64,000 nucleotides of DNA. It comes from Nipponacmea schrenckii (lineage: Eukaryota > Mollusca > Gastropoda > Lottiidae). Made by a program: the position numbers and the translations under genes. The notes under the pieces were generated by a model. The model saw only the letters and a program-made list of their open reading frames with translations. It made no database searches and was not told the DNA's origin. The stretch covers positions 36,848,338 to 36,912,337 of the forward strand of contig CM060199.1 in the NCBI GenBank assembly GCA_030562195.1. Direction: 5' to 3'. Below, piece after piece: positions 1-11,800 of this stretch (position 1 is the first letter of the stretch; each line of letters starts with the position of its first letter).

Positions 1-454
1 TTTTCGCTCATTGTTTGAGAAGTACATAATTAATAAAGAACGTTCAAAATATGCAATAACAAAGTCCTAGTAATAACCAGCTGAATTTAAATATCAAAAG
101 TATTATATATATTTGATAATTTATGTAAAAATTGTCTAAAAAATCGTTTGCATAATGTAAGAAAGTCGGCTGAAATGGGGTTGCCCGCCCTTGAATCTAT
201 TAATAGCCACCTATTCATGTCGTGAATCAGCTGGCCGATTTGTTGAGAAGAGAGAAACAAAACATTTTTACGATGAAATATAAATGAAATATCTTCAATA
301 ACACGACGATTTTCAGATATATTGATGTTTTAAGTTATTATAAACGTAATATATAAGAAATTATGCTTTTTTTTGATTAATATACAATATAAAAGTGTCT
401 ATTTATACGTGCCGCTACTCACAGCTGATTGAGTTCATGTCGAATTGACCTTAC
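1..454. other. presumed first intron of the gene starting at 808
   Basis: AT-rich sequence downstream of the donor at 454. I see no further exon, repeat or RNA gene in it. It would be intron 1 if the exon at 455-808 is real. Confidence 0.3.
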
Positions 455-808
455 CTCAGCATGCCGTTCGTTCATGGGCGAGTGTGGTTGTGCGCTGTAG
501 CATGATGAAAGACTATCTGCATCAGAATCACAAGACATATCCGTCTCCGACTGGCATCGTGAAGGTGATGCACGTTGGAAATCTTCTGTACACATAGAAT
601 TATCGTGAAAATTGAGCGCCTGTGAAGCGCGTCTAGCTTTCTCACTATCAATAATATCACTTTTTATTTTCTCGTATCCAACTGTCAAAGCAGCATTAGA
701 TTTTCCTAGTACACGAACCATGGTTATAATTAAATCCAAATTAAATCTCACACAACGATCCCAAGCAATGAGTGTATTTGTATATATCAGCTGAGCGGCG
801 GTATTCAC
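455..808 (-). CDS. first coding exon of an unrecognised gene (partial)
   Basis: An open exon of 354 bases starts with ATG at 808 and ends at 455 with a strong donor (GCTGAG|GTAAGG), giving 118 codons in phase 0. Without splicing the frame would stop at 419, so I read this as a 5' exon of a gene that continues leftward beyond the window. Residues 1-45 are mostly hydrophobic or helical (WDRCVRFNLDLIITMVRVLG) and residues 60-118 are Ser/Asp/Cys-rich and look disordered. I do not recognise the family. Composition and the good donor favour a real exon; the lack of a second exon in the window limits confidence. Confidence 0.5.
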
Positions 809-2492
809 TCGTCTTGTTCAAGAATTGTATTAACCGATTGCAAACATTTCTTTCTCATTTAACCAATGTAAAGCTTGCGTCAGCGTGAACTTTGACCCAT
901 GCTATGAATATTCAGTAGGATGACGTTATACTATATTTCTAGATTGGTCTTACTATGATGAAATAAAAAATATGTATGTCGATTAATACTGTTATATTTA
1001 GTGCTGATGCGATCAACTTTACTTTGTAATTCATTACACAAAAATCGGGAAATACAAGTAGCAAGTCTATTTCTACAACGCAGATAAGCAGAATTGTGAT
1101 AATTCCCCATTCCTTGAAATTGACAATGGGTCGATATGGGATTTCACAATCGACCTGTAGCACTTGCTTTATTCTACGTTTTATATCGATTTTGAAAATG
1201 ATACAGGTAATAAAAGTGAATATCTTCCAGGTACTAAATGACTAATAATGCAACACCGGTAGTTATAATAAATATGCGGGAATATATCATAATGTATATA
1301 ATGATGTAATAATTGATAAAACACAATGTAGAAAATGGGAATGATATCTACGTTCCCTTTAACTATGTTAAGAATACATATTACATATAGGCCTATCTGT
1401 TGACAATATTATTTTGAACAGTTTTATTGGCAGTGAGAAAGTAAATGGAAAGGGCGTAATATTTCCTCTGCATGAACTATGTTTTTAATGCATGCATGTC
1501 ATTCAGTGAAGACATGGAATTACGTTGAAGACAATATAATAGAGCTAAGTAAAATGACAAATTTCCACACCGAAAATAATAACTGTTGCAGTGTTATCCC
1601 CATTCAGTCTCCACGAGATATCGCTTAATGCTACAACTGAAACCAATTCTGATTTCTGAGCTAAAGCATGTGCAAATCTCTCAAGGATTGAAAGAAGTGA
1701 GTATATTTAGTGTAAAATAGGTTTCAGAAACATATTGAAGTCTTGGAAACCTCGAGAGGCCAGACTCAACCTTGAAACCGGTTTGTTTTCTCGTTTAATC
1801 ATAATTATCACAATATCTCTCTTCATCATTATATAGTGAATCACACGGAAAACAGGAATGTAGACACCATTAAAAATAAATACCAACCAAGGACTACTAT
1901 ACAATCGAAAGTCAATGAGCTAGACATGAATTGAGTCCTATAGCCTTCCTGGGTCTGAAAATGAAGCTATTCAGCGAAAGTGTATGCACTTAAAGAGGCA
2001 GTCTTTTTGGGGCGAAAAACATTGTTTGCTCAAATTCATACTTTAATCTAGCCATAAGTGTCTTTGAACGTATCTGGAAATTAAAATAAAGCTATTCGAC
2101 CGTTTTTCTTTAAACGCCAAACCTATAATAATAGTTTACGTAAACATTACGGGAACTTTTTAAGTTTGTTATAATTATTTTTAGGTGCAACAAAATTACG
2201 GTAGGCCTACAGGTTTAAAAGAAATGAAAGTTAAGTTGTAGAGAATATGCTTTAAACACTGGCTATTATAATATATATTTATATATAATTATAATATTAT
2301 AATCTCTCAAATGACTCATGCATTACGACAAACTTCATTTGACCTCCGCCCAGCATCGTTGACAAAGAAAGCCTGTTTGAAAAATCGGGTATGTTTTTGG
2401 ACATTACTTTCAAACTTTAATCATACTTTAACCATTCAGTTTGTGAATACGGAAGTGTGAAAGAAGGGAAGCAACTCGAATTACGTGGTACA
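809..2492. other. intergenic, nothing recognised
   Basis: AT-rich DNA without a convincing exon, RNA gene or tandem repeat. The stretch next to 808 would hold the promoter of the left-hand minus-strand gene, but I see no clear TATA box or other element. Confidence 0.4.
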
Positions 2493-2535
2493 CAGGGGCG
2501 TAGCGTGACCATTTTGACTGGGGGGGGGGGGGGTG

Positions 2536-2595
2536 TAACGTCTAAGTTTTACCGACGAACACGTGTAACGTCTAAGTTTTACCGACGAACACGTG
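2536..2595. repeat. two tandem copies of a 30-bp unit
   Basis: The unit beginning GTAACGTCTAAG and ending GAACACGT occurs twice in direct succession, inside the TIR element just after its left G run. Confidence 0.8.
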
Positions 2596-2737
2596 TTCTT
2601 CCGAGGGGAAATAATAACTTACTCGCACTATTAAGTATGATTATACATTATACACGAACGAAATCCATCGTTATAGCAAATCCTAAACCTTTGAAAACCA
2701 TATCAATCAGGGGTGTATCTAGAATATGCCTGAGAGG

Positions 2738-3030
2738 CAAACCCGGAGAATACATCTGACGCGATTTTGGAAGTCTTTTCCACTGGTCCAGATTATCAAT
2801 TTTCATCGTAAAACCATATGTTTTCTATGTCCTTTTTCGACCTATTCTGCGTTTTACCGACATGGCGGGGGGTTTCGGGGTTTGTCCCCCGAAAAATTTT
2901 ACAAACTAGGAAACCCGGAGAATATATCTGAAGCGATTTTGGAAGTCTTTCCACCGGTCAAAATTATCAATTTTCATCTGAAAACCATATGTTTTATATA
3001 GCCTTTTTCGACCTATTCTGCGGTTTACCG
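2738..3030. repeat. direct duplication inside the TIR element
   Basis: A block starting AAACCCGGAGAATA and running through the GACCTATTCTGCG motif occurs at about 2738-2860 and again at about 2909-3030 with modest divergence. The copies are separated by a GC-rich spacer with GGGGGGTTTCGGGG. Further diverged copies of the GTTTTACCGAC motif continue to 3670. Confidence 0.7.
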
Positions 3031-3713
3031 ACAAGTTCAGTAAAAATCACTTTTTATTCCGATAACATCATAACTGACACAAGGTTTCCACTCTTTCGGT
3101 CAGCCAATCGGTTTTACCGAAGGCTCCATTCCCCATTCATGACCGATTCCGCGTTTTACCAACAAGTTTAGTAAAAAATCACTTTAATGTAGACGAACGG
3201 TTTACCGATAACATCTTAACAGACACAAGGTTTACACTCTTTCGGTTAACAAATTGGTTTTACCGACTGCTCCATCTATGACCTTCTTCTATCGGCCAAT
3301 CCCGCGTTGTACCTACTAATTCAAATAACGAACAGATTACCGATAACAAGGGTATCGGTTAACCAATCGGTTTTACCGAAGACTCCAGTCATAACCAACT
3401 TATACTTACCGATTCCGGTAGTTTCAGTAAAAAAAACACTTTTAATGTTGATAGTTTACTGATAACATCATAACCAACACAAGGTTTTTACTTTTTAGGT
3501 TAACTGGTTTTACCGACGGTCCCAGCATGCCGTCTTTTATCGACCGATCATAACCAACACAAGGTTTTGACTTTTTATGTTAATTAATCGGTTTAAACGA
3601 TCGATTTCGCGTTTTACCGACGGTTCCATCCATGACCCCTTTTTACCGACCGATTCCGCGTTTTACCGACGAGTTCAGTAAAAGTGGGGGGGGGGGGGGT
3701 CGCTACGCTCCTG

Positions 3714-5185
3714 GGTACATCAGATGCCTATCATCCCTTGATGGGTGGGTTGTATGTCCAGTAGGTCTTGTGTTGTAAGAGTAGATAAAAACAAACGCCA
3801 TTAAATATCAAACATCGTAGTCAATTTATAAATCAAGTCGACTGCGATGTATATAGGCCTACCATTACTCAATCAAGTAGGCTATGGTAGAGCTGTTGCT
3901 GTGGGTCGTTGGAAATGGATCAATTCTATTCAGAAATAAGTTTCCAGAATACATTGACGATTTTGGTCCCCTTTCAAAGCAAAATACGACTACTGTATAA
4001 AATGAGAATAAATTGATCTTTGCAATGAACTAGACATGAAAGTTGAATTGCAATTTTTCACGATAAATAGCCTAATGAGCATGATAAATTTGAAATACTC
4101 AAATTTTTAAAATTATGATTCCATTCAATACTAGAATCTAGAAGTTATGTATTGCCTTGCACCTTTGCTTGAAAGTTGACATCAGTTGACTAAGACCATG
4201 AATTGTAGCCTATTCACACCCAAGTTATTAATATAATAGTTTGAGGTTAAACCTTTTCTCACACGACACTGAGTAGATTTCAGTTCTAATTAAAGGGATT
4301 GTACACGGGTTTTCCAATTTGGTTTCCCAGGTGTCTGTGGTTCCTGCAATTCTGCTCAATATAAGCGTCTTATGACATCACTAATGCCAAGTCCTTAATA
4401 ATTATTATGATATAGACAGATTTGTGACGTCATCAACACTTTTATGTCTAGCCACAGACATCCAGTAGAAAAGTAATACGGTGCAAATTAATCATATTAG
4501 CGTCCCCGATTCAAATCGCAAATTTAGAAAACTGCTTTACACTCTGATGTAGTTTATAAAAGTTAAAACATTTGGTGGGAGTGCGGGCTAGGTTCTTATT
4601 ATATTATATTGAAACAGAATAAACAACTTCACAATAACCCAGTACTAAAAGTCTAATAATGGTTATACTTTGATAAAACATCAACTAAAGAGTCTAAAAT
4701 TAACCTGAAACATTATTCCATTATTTTATGACTTTGTCTACAAGCTTATAATTCTGTACCTGTTCCATCTGCAATTGGTAGGCCTACCAAGTTCGTTTGA
4801 CCAAACTGTTCCTAGCTGCTGCTCTAAGAGGTTTAGAGCAAATAGACAAAATAACATGCCTCTGAAACATAGTAAAGTATAATGATTACTATAATGAGCT
4901 CATACAGTAAGTTACATCAGTCATTGATAATGGTCTGTTACTGTAAATTTTTAGCCTACTTTTGTTATCTGTTATATTTTCACGCTCTTACTGAGTGATT
5001 TGATACGATTATTTAAAGACGTTAGTGTGTCAGTGACCAATGGGGTCAGTAAATTTGAATTTTGCCTGACATATTAAATCTATTGACATTTTTAATCATT
5101 TTATCATATATATTTATCACAAGTATGACATCGTTTTAGCAAAATTTTTGCACTTATTTTCAATCTTTTCACGTCTAAATACGTC
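3714..5185. other. intergenic; possible fold-back repeat near 4294-4510
   Basis: No exon recognised. Within it, GGTGTCTGTGG (about 4330) and CCACAGACATCC (about 4450) form an imperfect inverted pair around TATGACATCAC and GTGACGTCATC. This is compatible with a decayed fold-back MITE, but the ends are not clear. Confidence 0.3.
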
Positions 5186-5186
5186 T

Positions 5187-5446
5187 ACATAATAATAGAA
5201 AATACGACAATAGGATCTTCCCTTTTCTCCCTTGATCAATGGAGCACGCGCCTGGTACTCATGTCGATCAATTAAAAATGAACAGGATTCACCCCTGTGT
5301 TGTGAGTACAGGATAACACACGATAATAATAGAAAATACGCCAAAATGAACTTTATTTCGTCCTTGATAATGTTGCTACGCGCCTGGTACCCATTTCTCC
5401 AAATTAAAATAGATTTTATCTCAGTGTTGTGAGTATAGGATAAAAA
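5187..5446. repeat. tandem duplication of a ~130-bp unit
   Basis: Two adjacent copies (about 5187-5316 and 5317-5446) share AATAATAGAAAATACG, CGCGCCTGGTAC and GTGTTGTGAGTA in the same order. The copies are moderately diverged. The open frames across this block on both strands look like by-products of the repeat. Confidence 0.7.
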
Positions 5447-8400
5447 CACTTCAGAGGGTTTTTACATATAAAATACCGCATCTTGTATGTTAAATAAAAA
5501 AAAAAGATTTTTATTAAAATAAACGGTGATGTGGCCTAATATACCCAGTCTTTTGTGAACTACAGAAATGTGAGATCAAACCAGTAAAAACGTGCACCAT
5601 CTATTGCCACTGGAGTTAAGGGCCATGCTTTTTTCCGGGGTTGTTGGTCAGGGCCCTTGATTGTATAGTCTTTCAGAACTGAAACGGTTATCGTTTAATA
5701 ATAATAATAATAATAATTTTACGTTAATTGATACCAGGTTGACTAAATATTTCCGTTTCTGAGACCAAGGTATGGTTGGTCAAATGAATGGCGAACCTAT
5801 CTTATCACCAAAGTGTACTTAATTGTATATTATAAACTCATAAACACGTCAATTAGAGCAAAGGGATACAACTCTATCTACAAAGGTGGTCAATTAAGCC
5901 GGCGACCATTGAGCTTGACTTATTATTTTAAAGGGTTTTCGGAGAAATAACTACTTAGTACATATATGTATAATATGATGCTCTGAATTAAGACAAAATA
6001 CACTCAGGGATCCATACGTCGCATTATATGTTGATGTTGGCACTGCATTGAGGCGAACTTAGTTAAATAGACGTATGTCCATCCGTCAACTTTTACCATA
6101 CATCTTTGAAAAAGGCATACAATAACAAGAAATATTGCCCCCGGGAATGTGTTACAAAAAATGACCAGCTAACGATTCCATTGAGTTTGAAGAATAAAAG
6201 TCTTTTAAGGAAATATAACGATCTTTAAAACATCATGTAATTCATACAGTAAGGAAAGAACATTACTCATGTTCCTTTTTGTTTTCTCTCAACTCTTCAC
6301 CAACAGATATAAAAATCGCCATCAATCACAACTGCGCACAACGCGTGTTTACGAGTTTTGGAAAATGTGAAGTCGGTTCTCGCCATTATCGGGCGAGTTT
6401 ACGCCAGAGATTCGTCGCCGATCGTCATTAAACCACAGGAACAACTTTCTAATTCCAAATGTTCTAAACCATACCAACGACCCAAATGATCCTTTACGTA
6501 TTACATTTAAGAATTAATCATTTATAATATGATGCTCTGCTAACTGGTAACCAGACTACGCACCAATCATGTCATGCGAGACCATCAGTTCAATGCCATT
6601 AAATGCCGATGAGGACACGTTGCCACCAGGACGCAACCTCTCATTCAATGCACCGAATTAAAACCATCTCGTAAGACATTGACAGACTACCTGCAAACCA
6701 ACGGCATACCAATCACCATACAGAATATTTTGGCTCCACCCACGGACCACTGGTACAAAATAATGGAACTCATCTACCAATCTATTACCACATCTGTTTT
6801 TAACAGATAACCTAAGCTTCTTTTAAAATTTATATAATCAATTTTCAAAACAAGTTTCATAGCAGAAACAAAAGAGAACATCCTTTCTCATGTCTCCTTT
6901 TCTTCTTTCTTTTAGGTCTTCAACTCTTCCAAACACAGACAGATAATCAAACCAAACCAAACCAAACCAAACCAACAACCACCAACAACAACCACCATGA
7001 TCATAACGAGTTTTGGAAGAATGTAGAAGATCGAGTCACTCACGCCACACCATCCAGGGCCGAGTTTCACCGCCATGACATTCGCTCCGACCAGATCGTA
7101 CGATTTCTCAAACCACCACCAAACCAACAGTTTTCTAAATCATCCAATTGATTCTAAATCCACTACCAACGACCACCAAAGTGCAACTACCTAGTTTGCG
7201 ATATCAGCAATTGCTGGAAGCGAACGTTAACTCGCCATTTACCTACCTACCTATAATATGATGCTCTTTTGAAATACAAGACAAAATACTCAGGGATGAT
7301 AACGTCGATATGTAGGCTGTTGATGGTCGGCACTGCTTTTGAGGGAAATTGCTAATATTAGAGTGCTATGTCCGTCCGTCATACTTGTTTAGGTTAAATA
7401 CAGGCGGCCGTTATATGAAGTTTAATCTAGGCATATAAACGTCTAATTACAAGAGAGGGATTGCCGGTGTGTTATCTTTTACAATCTGCCAAGCTAAGAC
7501 CATATAAGTTTGGGGATATTTTTCAAAGTGACAAATTAAGAAACAATATACACGTTTTTTATTCTTTGAAAACTACATGTAATTAATCTATATCAATAAT
7601 AATACAGCAATTTTCAATGACAGACTGTATATTCTTTTTATGTACTTTTTCTACATATGTTGACTTTTATATAGACATATGTGCTTCTAAATGAATTTCC
7701 TCAATAACAAAATATGAAGTGCTTATATGGAAGACAATTATATACATGACATGGAAGTGCTTAATACTAAACATTAACATTATAATATGATATTGTTATT
7801 GGTTTTGTGTATATGATATACATAATTGTAAATATAATAAATTATACATAATACAAAATATTTTTATAAAAAAGTCTGGAATGAATAGCCATTTATTTTT
7901 TTTGTACATGATATACCTCAACCTTAATTCACTTCATCTATGCTTCTTATTATTTTTAATAGATTTTAATTCTAATGCACACAAGTTTGGTAGGTTCCCT
8001 TATCACATGTAAAGTTGTTTTTAGTTACATTATTTCAAGGCTAAAACAAGCAATGGATAATTTTACATATAAATGAAATGATAACACATTTAACAAGTTA
8101 AAAACATCATATAAAAGATGAAACAGAGTTCTGAATCTAAACCCATAATGATCTTATCCTATAATGCTCTATCTTAAAATATCTTTTGCTTACTAAACAC
8201 CCCAATAATGAAACCATTAAAATACAGGAACACCAGATGAATGCCTACTGAAATGGAGTTGTTTATGTCCCCTGCAGTGTTGATGACATTTTTTACATAG
8301 GTAACTTACTTATATAGAGAACTGTACTTGTCCAGTACTCTTAATACCTAGAACTTGTAGAACTTTAAAAACCAGTACAATGTACTATATTTATAATTAA

Positions 8401-8837
8401 GCCCTTTTAAAAAACCAGTACCACACATGCATGAATCTTTGACATTCCAATTCAAAATTTCAGATATATTGTATATGTATTGTATAACAAGTATATTAAA
8501 ATAATTAATTCAACCTATTAATAAAAATTATATAAAATGAGACAAAATTATCACAGTTATTCTTAGATCAATGACAAAATTAACAAACAAATTTCAAAAC
8601 AACAACAATGAAATTATGATTGTGTATAATCTAATACAATGAACATGATATTATAAAAGAATTAGTGAATAGGCCACATTAAATAACATATATATATAGA
8701 GAGAGATCAAGTGATGATATAACCCCAGCAAACTAACAATATAAGTGAAATAATATCAAAATAACTAATAGACTTAACAATAGATGACTTGGTAAGAAAT
8801 AATATCAATGTATCAGCTATATACTGTATGTATTGAA
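5447..8837. other. repeat-rich intergenic DNA
   Basis: No gene recognised. The motif TATAATATGATGCTCT recurs at about 5969, 6526 and 7252. The first and third are followed by related sequence (ACAAAATAC.CTCAGGGAT, then a TATGTCC.TCCGTC motif). A second diverged pair, about 6290-6450 and 6915-7150, shares ACGAGTTTTGGAA and surrounding CCACC-rich sequence. This looks like a nested or shuffled dispersed repeat. From 7400 on it is AT-rich and should include the 3' UTR of the CSPP1-like gene. Confidence 0.5.
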
Positions 8838-11800
8838 TCAGCCTGATGTAGCATATGGTGGTCCATAACGATTCTCTCTACCCTGGTCAGAATAATCATA
8901 ATTATTCTTATGTGTACTAGGAACTACACTTCGCACATACTGGGGTAGCACTTTCTGTTTTGGAGGTTCATGAATCTAGAAATAAAAGAAAATCAGAATA
9001 GCAGAAATTCAAGGTATATAATTGCCCTTCATGCAGATTTTAAATCAATGCCCGCTCACATCTATAATTTTTCAGTTCATTGTATAGAAGTTTATCTATT
9101 GTTTAACTAATTGTTATCTTTAGATTAAATATTCAACTTACCTCACTGACCCTGTGGGGAACCTAAAATCAAAAAATGTTACTGAATAAATAAAAATAAT
9201 TACAGTATAGGGTTCTGTTACAACCTGGTTAGAGCAATGGTCATTTTCTTGGTAATATCAAACAAATTGTGGTTATGGGTTATAATATCTGTCACAGTGG
9301 AAAATCTGATGACTAACCCTAACCCTAACCCAGTCATTTTCACTAATAATAGTTAACACAGTTGTAAATGAGTATAGATAACTTGGGAAAGATCAATGCC
9401 AATGGTTCAACCAAGGATGAGCTCAAAGATGGGATCCTATGTAAATGTATGTTATATGTGAATTTTTCTCTGTTACACGTCCACTCTTATAAACAGTAAA
9501 TAACTAATTCTGATATAAGTATAGTTCAATATTAATACAGATAATGCATAACTTACTTGTGTTCGACCAGGAGAATACAACGTTTCATTTAATGCTGCTT
9601 TCTTTCTGACATTAGGATCTTTAGGAGCTCCACCTCCATATCTACCCCAATAATCACCCATAACATCATAATGCTAAACAGAAATTAAAATATTATTTAA
9701 TGTCTTACCAGATTGAGGTAATGAAGAAGGGGAACACCTTGCTGTGTGAAATGAGGAAATTTTTAAAACTTTGTTTGGATTTCCAAAGCGTGCAATACAC
9801 CCCAGGTTCTGTCCCTCAGACCTGCAATCACTGACAAGGGGCAACTAGCTTGAAAAAATATGTAGTCCAATGTAACAGCAAAAAGGTTTAAATCTTCAAC
9901 TATCATCAGGGCTGTCCAATACAAATCTCTAAATAAACAACTTTAAGTTCCTTATACAGGTATCTCAGAACTTTGTGTAATTTTAAAGCATTTAACAGTG
10001 AAAGGGAGGTAATTTTCAAATAACAAACCTGTTTAGACATCTGTTTTTCCTTTAATCTATTTAATTCTCTCATTCTATGTCTATCATCAGCTTGTTTACT
10101 TAAATCATCATGATACATTCTCATTTCATCTTCATCTTTATACGAATGATTCATTTTCTACAACAACCAAAATTAACTTCAGGTTAGTTATCTCCCTTTG
10201 ACCACAAATTTTACCTGCATATACTTTTTTCTAGAAATACTGGTATTTACAAATATGAAATCTTCATAAGATGATTTGTGCCCCTAAAACATTCCTTCCA
10301 AAAATTTTAGAACTAGTACTTACAAACTTTGAGACATCTGATATTCCAAGATGTTGATTTAATAATAGACCAGTAACAGGATCCCGTCTTGGTTTACCAA
10401 CTTGACCCTCTTTAATAATTGAAGCAAATTCTCCAATCTTAAAAAAGAAATGGAAATTTCCTTAATGTAGAGTTATAAATCTGTCCATCTAATACACATG
10501 TACTTATGTAATGTGCACATGGGCTAAATGTTAAGACATGACCAAGTTCTTTTGTATTGGACCTTATTCTGAGTTGTAATAATCATTATTAAAGACTGAA
10601 ATAGGAAATACCGGTACATCTGCTTATCTATAAATAAATAAAAAATATCCTTGTTCCTTGAAAACAGCATCAAATTCAGGTATTATTTAGTGAAACTTAC
10701 TGGTGCTTTATGATGTCTCTCTAATTCCTGTCTAACTAATTTCTGTTCTTTCTCTTCATGTTCTGAAAAACAAACATAAATATCTTATCATTATATACTT
10801 ATTGGTAGATTCAATTGAAAGTGATCACAATCCACAGGTGACAAGTTGAGCAGAAAAATATCTTTGGGACAAAAATTTCTTAGCCAGCGTATGCTTAAAA
10901 TTTATATTATTGAGAGAGCTTGGAGCAAGTAATAACAATCTTGTCAATGTGATATAACAAATTAAATTGAATACTTACGCAACTCTTCAAAATAGGCTCT
11001 GGCAGCTCTAGCCTTCTTTCTTGCTTCAGCAGACGATGTCTAAAAACATTTTTTTAAATTATAAAACACCTTGATATTTAAACTAGATTACTCAAATTCA
11101 CATCATTTTGTTCACAGTGTGAACTGGTTTGCTTATGATATATATTGAAAGGGTGGTGGTCACATGGGCAAACGATGTGAACATTTTTAATTGTTTACTT
11201 CTTTTTCATGGCTGTGAAATCAGATTTGGTATTTTATGTATTTATAACAGGAGAACTATAAATCACTTACATTTCGATCTACTTGATTTTTCATAGCTGT
11301 AATAACATTGCCGTCTACATCTCTGATAGGAGCTCCTGCACCAGGACGACCAAATGGAAAATAAGGGTCACCACTTTCATCCTCTATATAGCGTCTCCGA
11401 GGTGATTTATGAGATCCTACATCAGATACATCTAAGTATTGATTCTAAAAAAGAAATTATGTTTGTTTTAAAGTAAGATGGAGCTAGGTATCAGAGAAAA
11501 AGAATTAAAATTTGTTAGTGTATAAGAATAAATAGAGAAAGAATAGATCCAGGATTCAATAGAGTCATTTTATCTGAAAACTTCATCGACACCTTACCAA
11601 TTTCCTTGTAACATAGCCTATAGTATTGCCTTGTTCATCAATAATAGGTACATATTCAATGTTTTGGTCAGTCTCTGGACTAGTGGACTGACATTGTGGT
11701 GGATTATCAACCAAATCTTCACAGTTGTCTTTTTGATATTGGAAGGGAACATATTCTTCTTCTTCAACCACACTTTCTTCACATTCTGTACATTCTGCAG

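Larger units (their letters stand above)
2493..3713. mobile_element. non-autonomous DNA transposon with TIRs and 6-bp target duplication
   Basis: The left end reads CAGGGGCGTAGCG and the right end, reverse-complemented, reads CAGGAGCGTAGCG. Both are flanked by GGTACA (2487-2492 and 3714-3719), a probable target-site duplication. The 1221-bp interior has no transposase frame. It is filled with variants of GTTTTACCGAC, two copies of a 30-bp direct repeat (2536-2595) and two copies of a ~123-bp block (about 2738-2860 and 2909-3030). Runs of G lie just inside both ends (about 2520-2533 and 3686-3699). The CAGGGGCG-type terminus resembles hAT elements, but hAT usually makes 8-bp duplications, so the superfamily is left open. 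Confidence 0.75.

Noticed and set aside
5117..5449. 110-residue minus-strand open frame
   Set aside because: It spans the tandem duplication at 5187-5446, has no family features and there is an open frame on the other strand as well.
6912..7127. 71-residue minus-strand frame rich in Trp/Val/Gly
   Set aside because: It follows from a CCAAA/CCACC-rich low-complexity stretch in a repeat block.
9313..9331. Telomere or fusion scar
   Set aside because: Only three TAACCC units within an ordinary intron.
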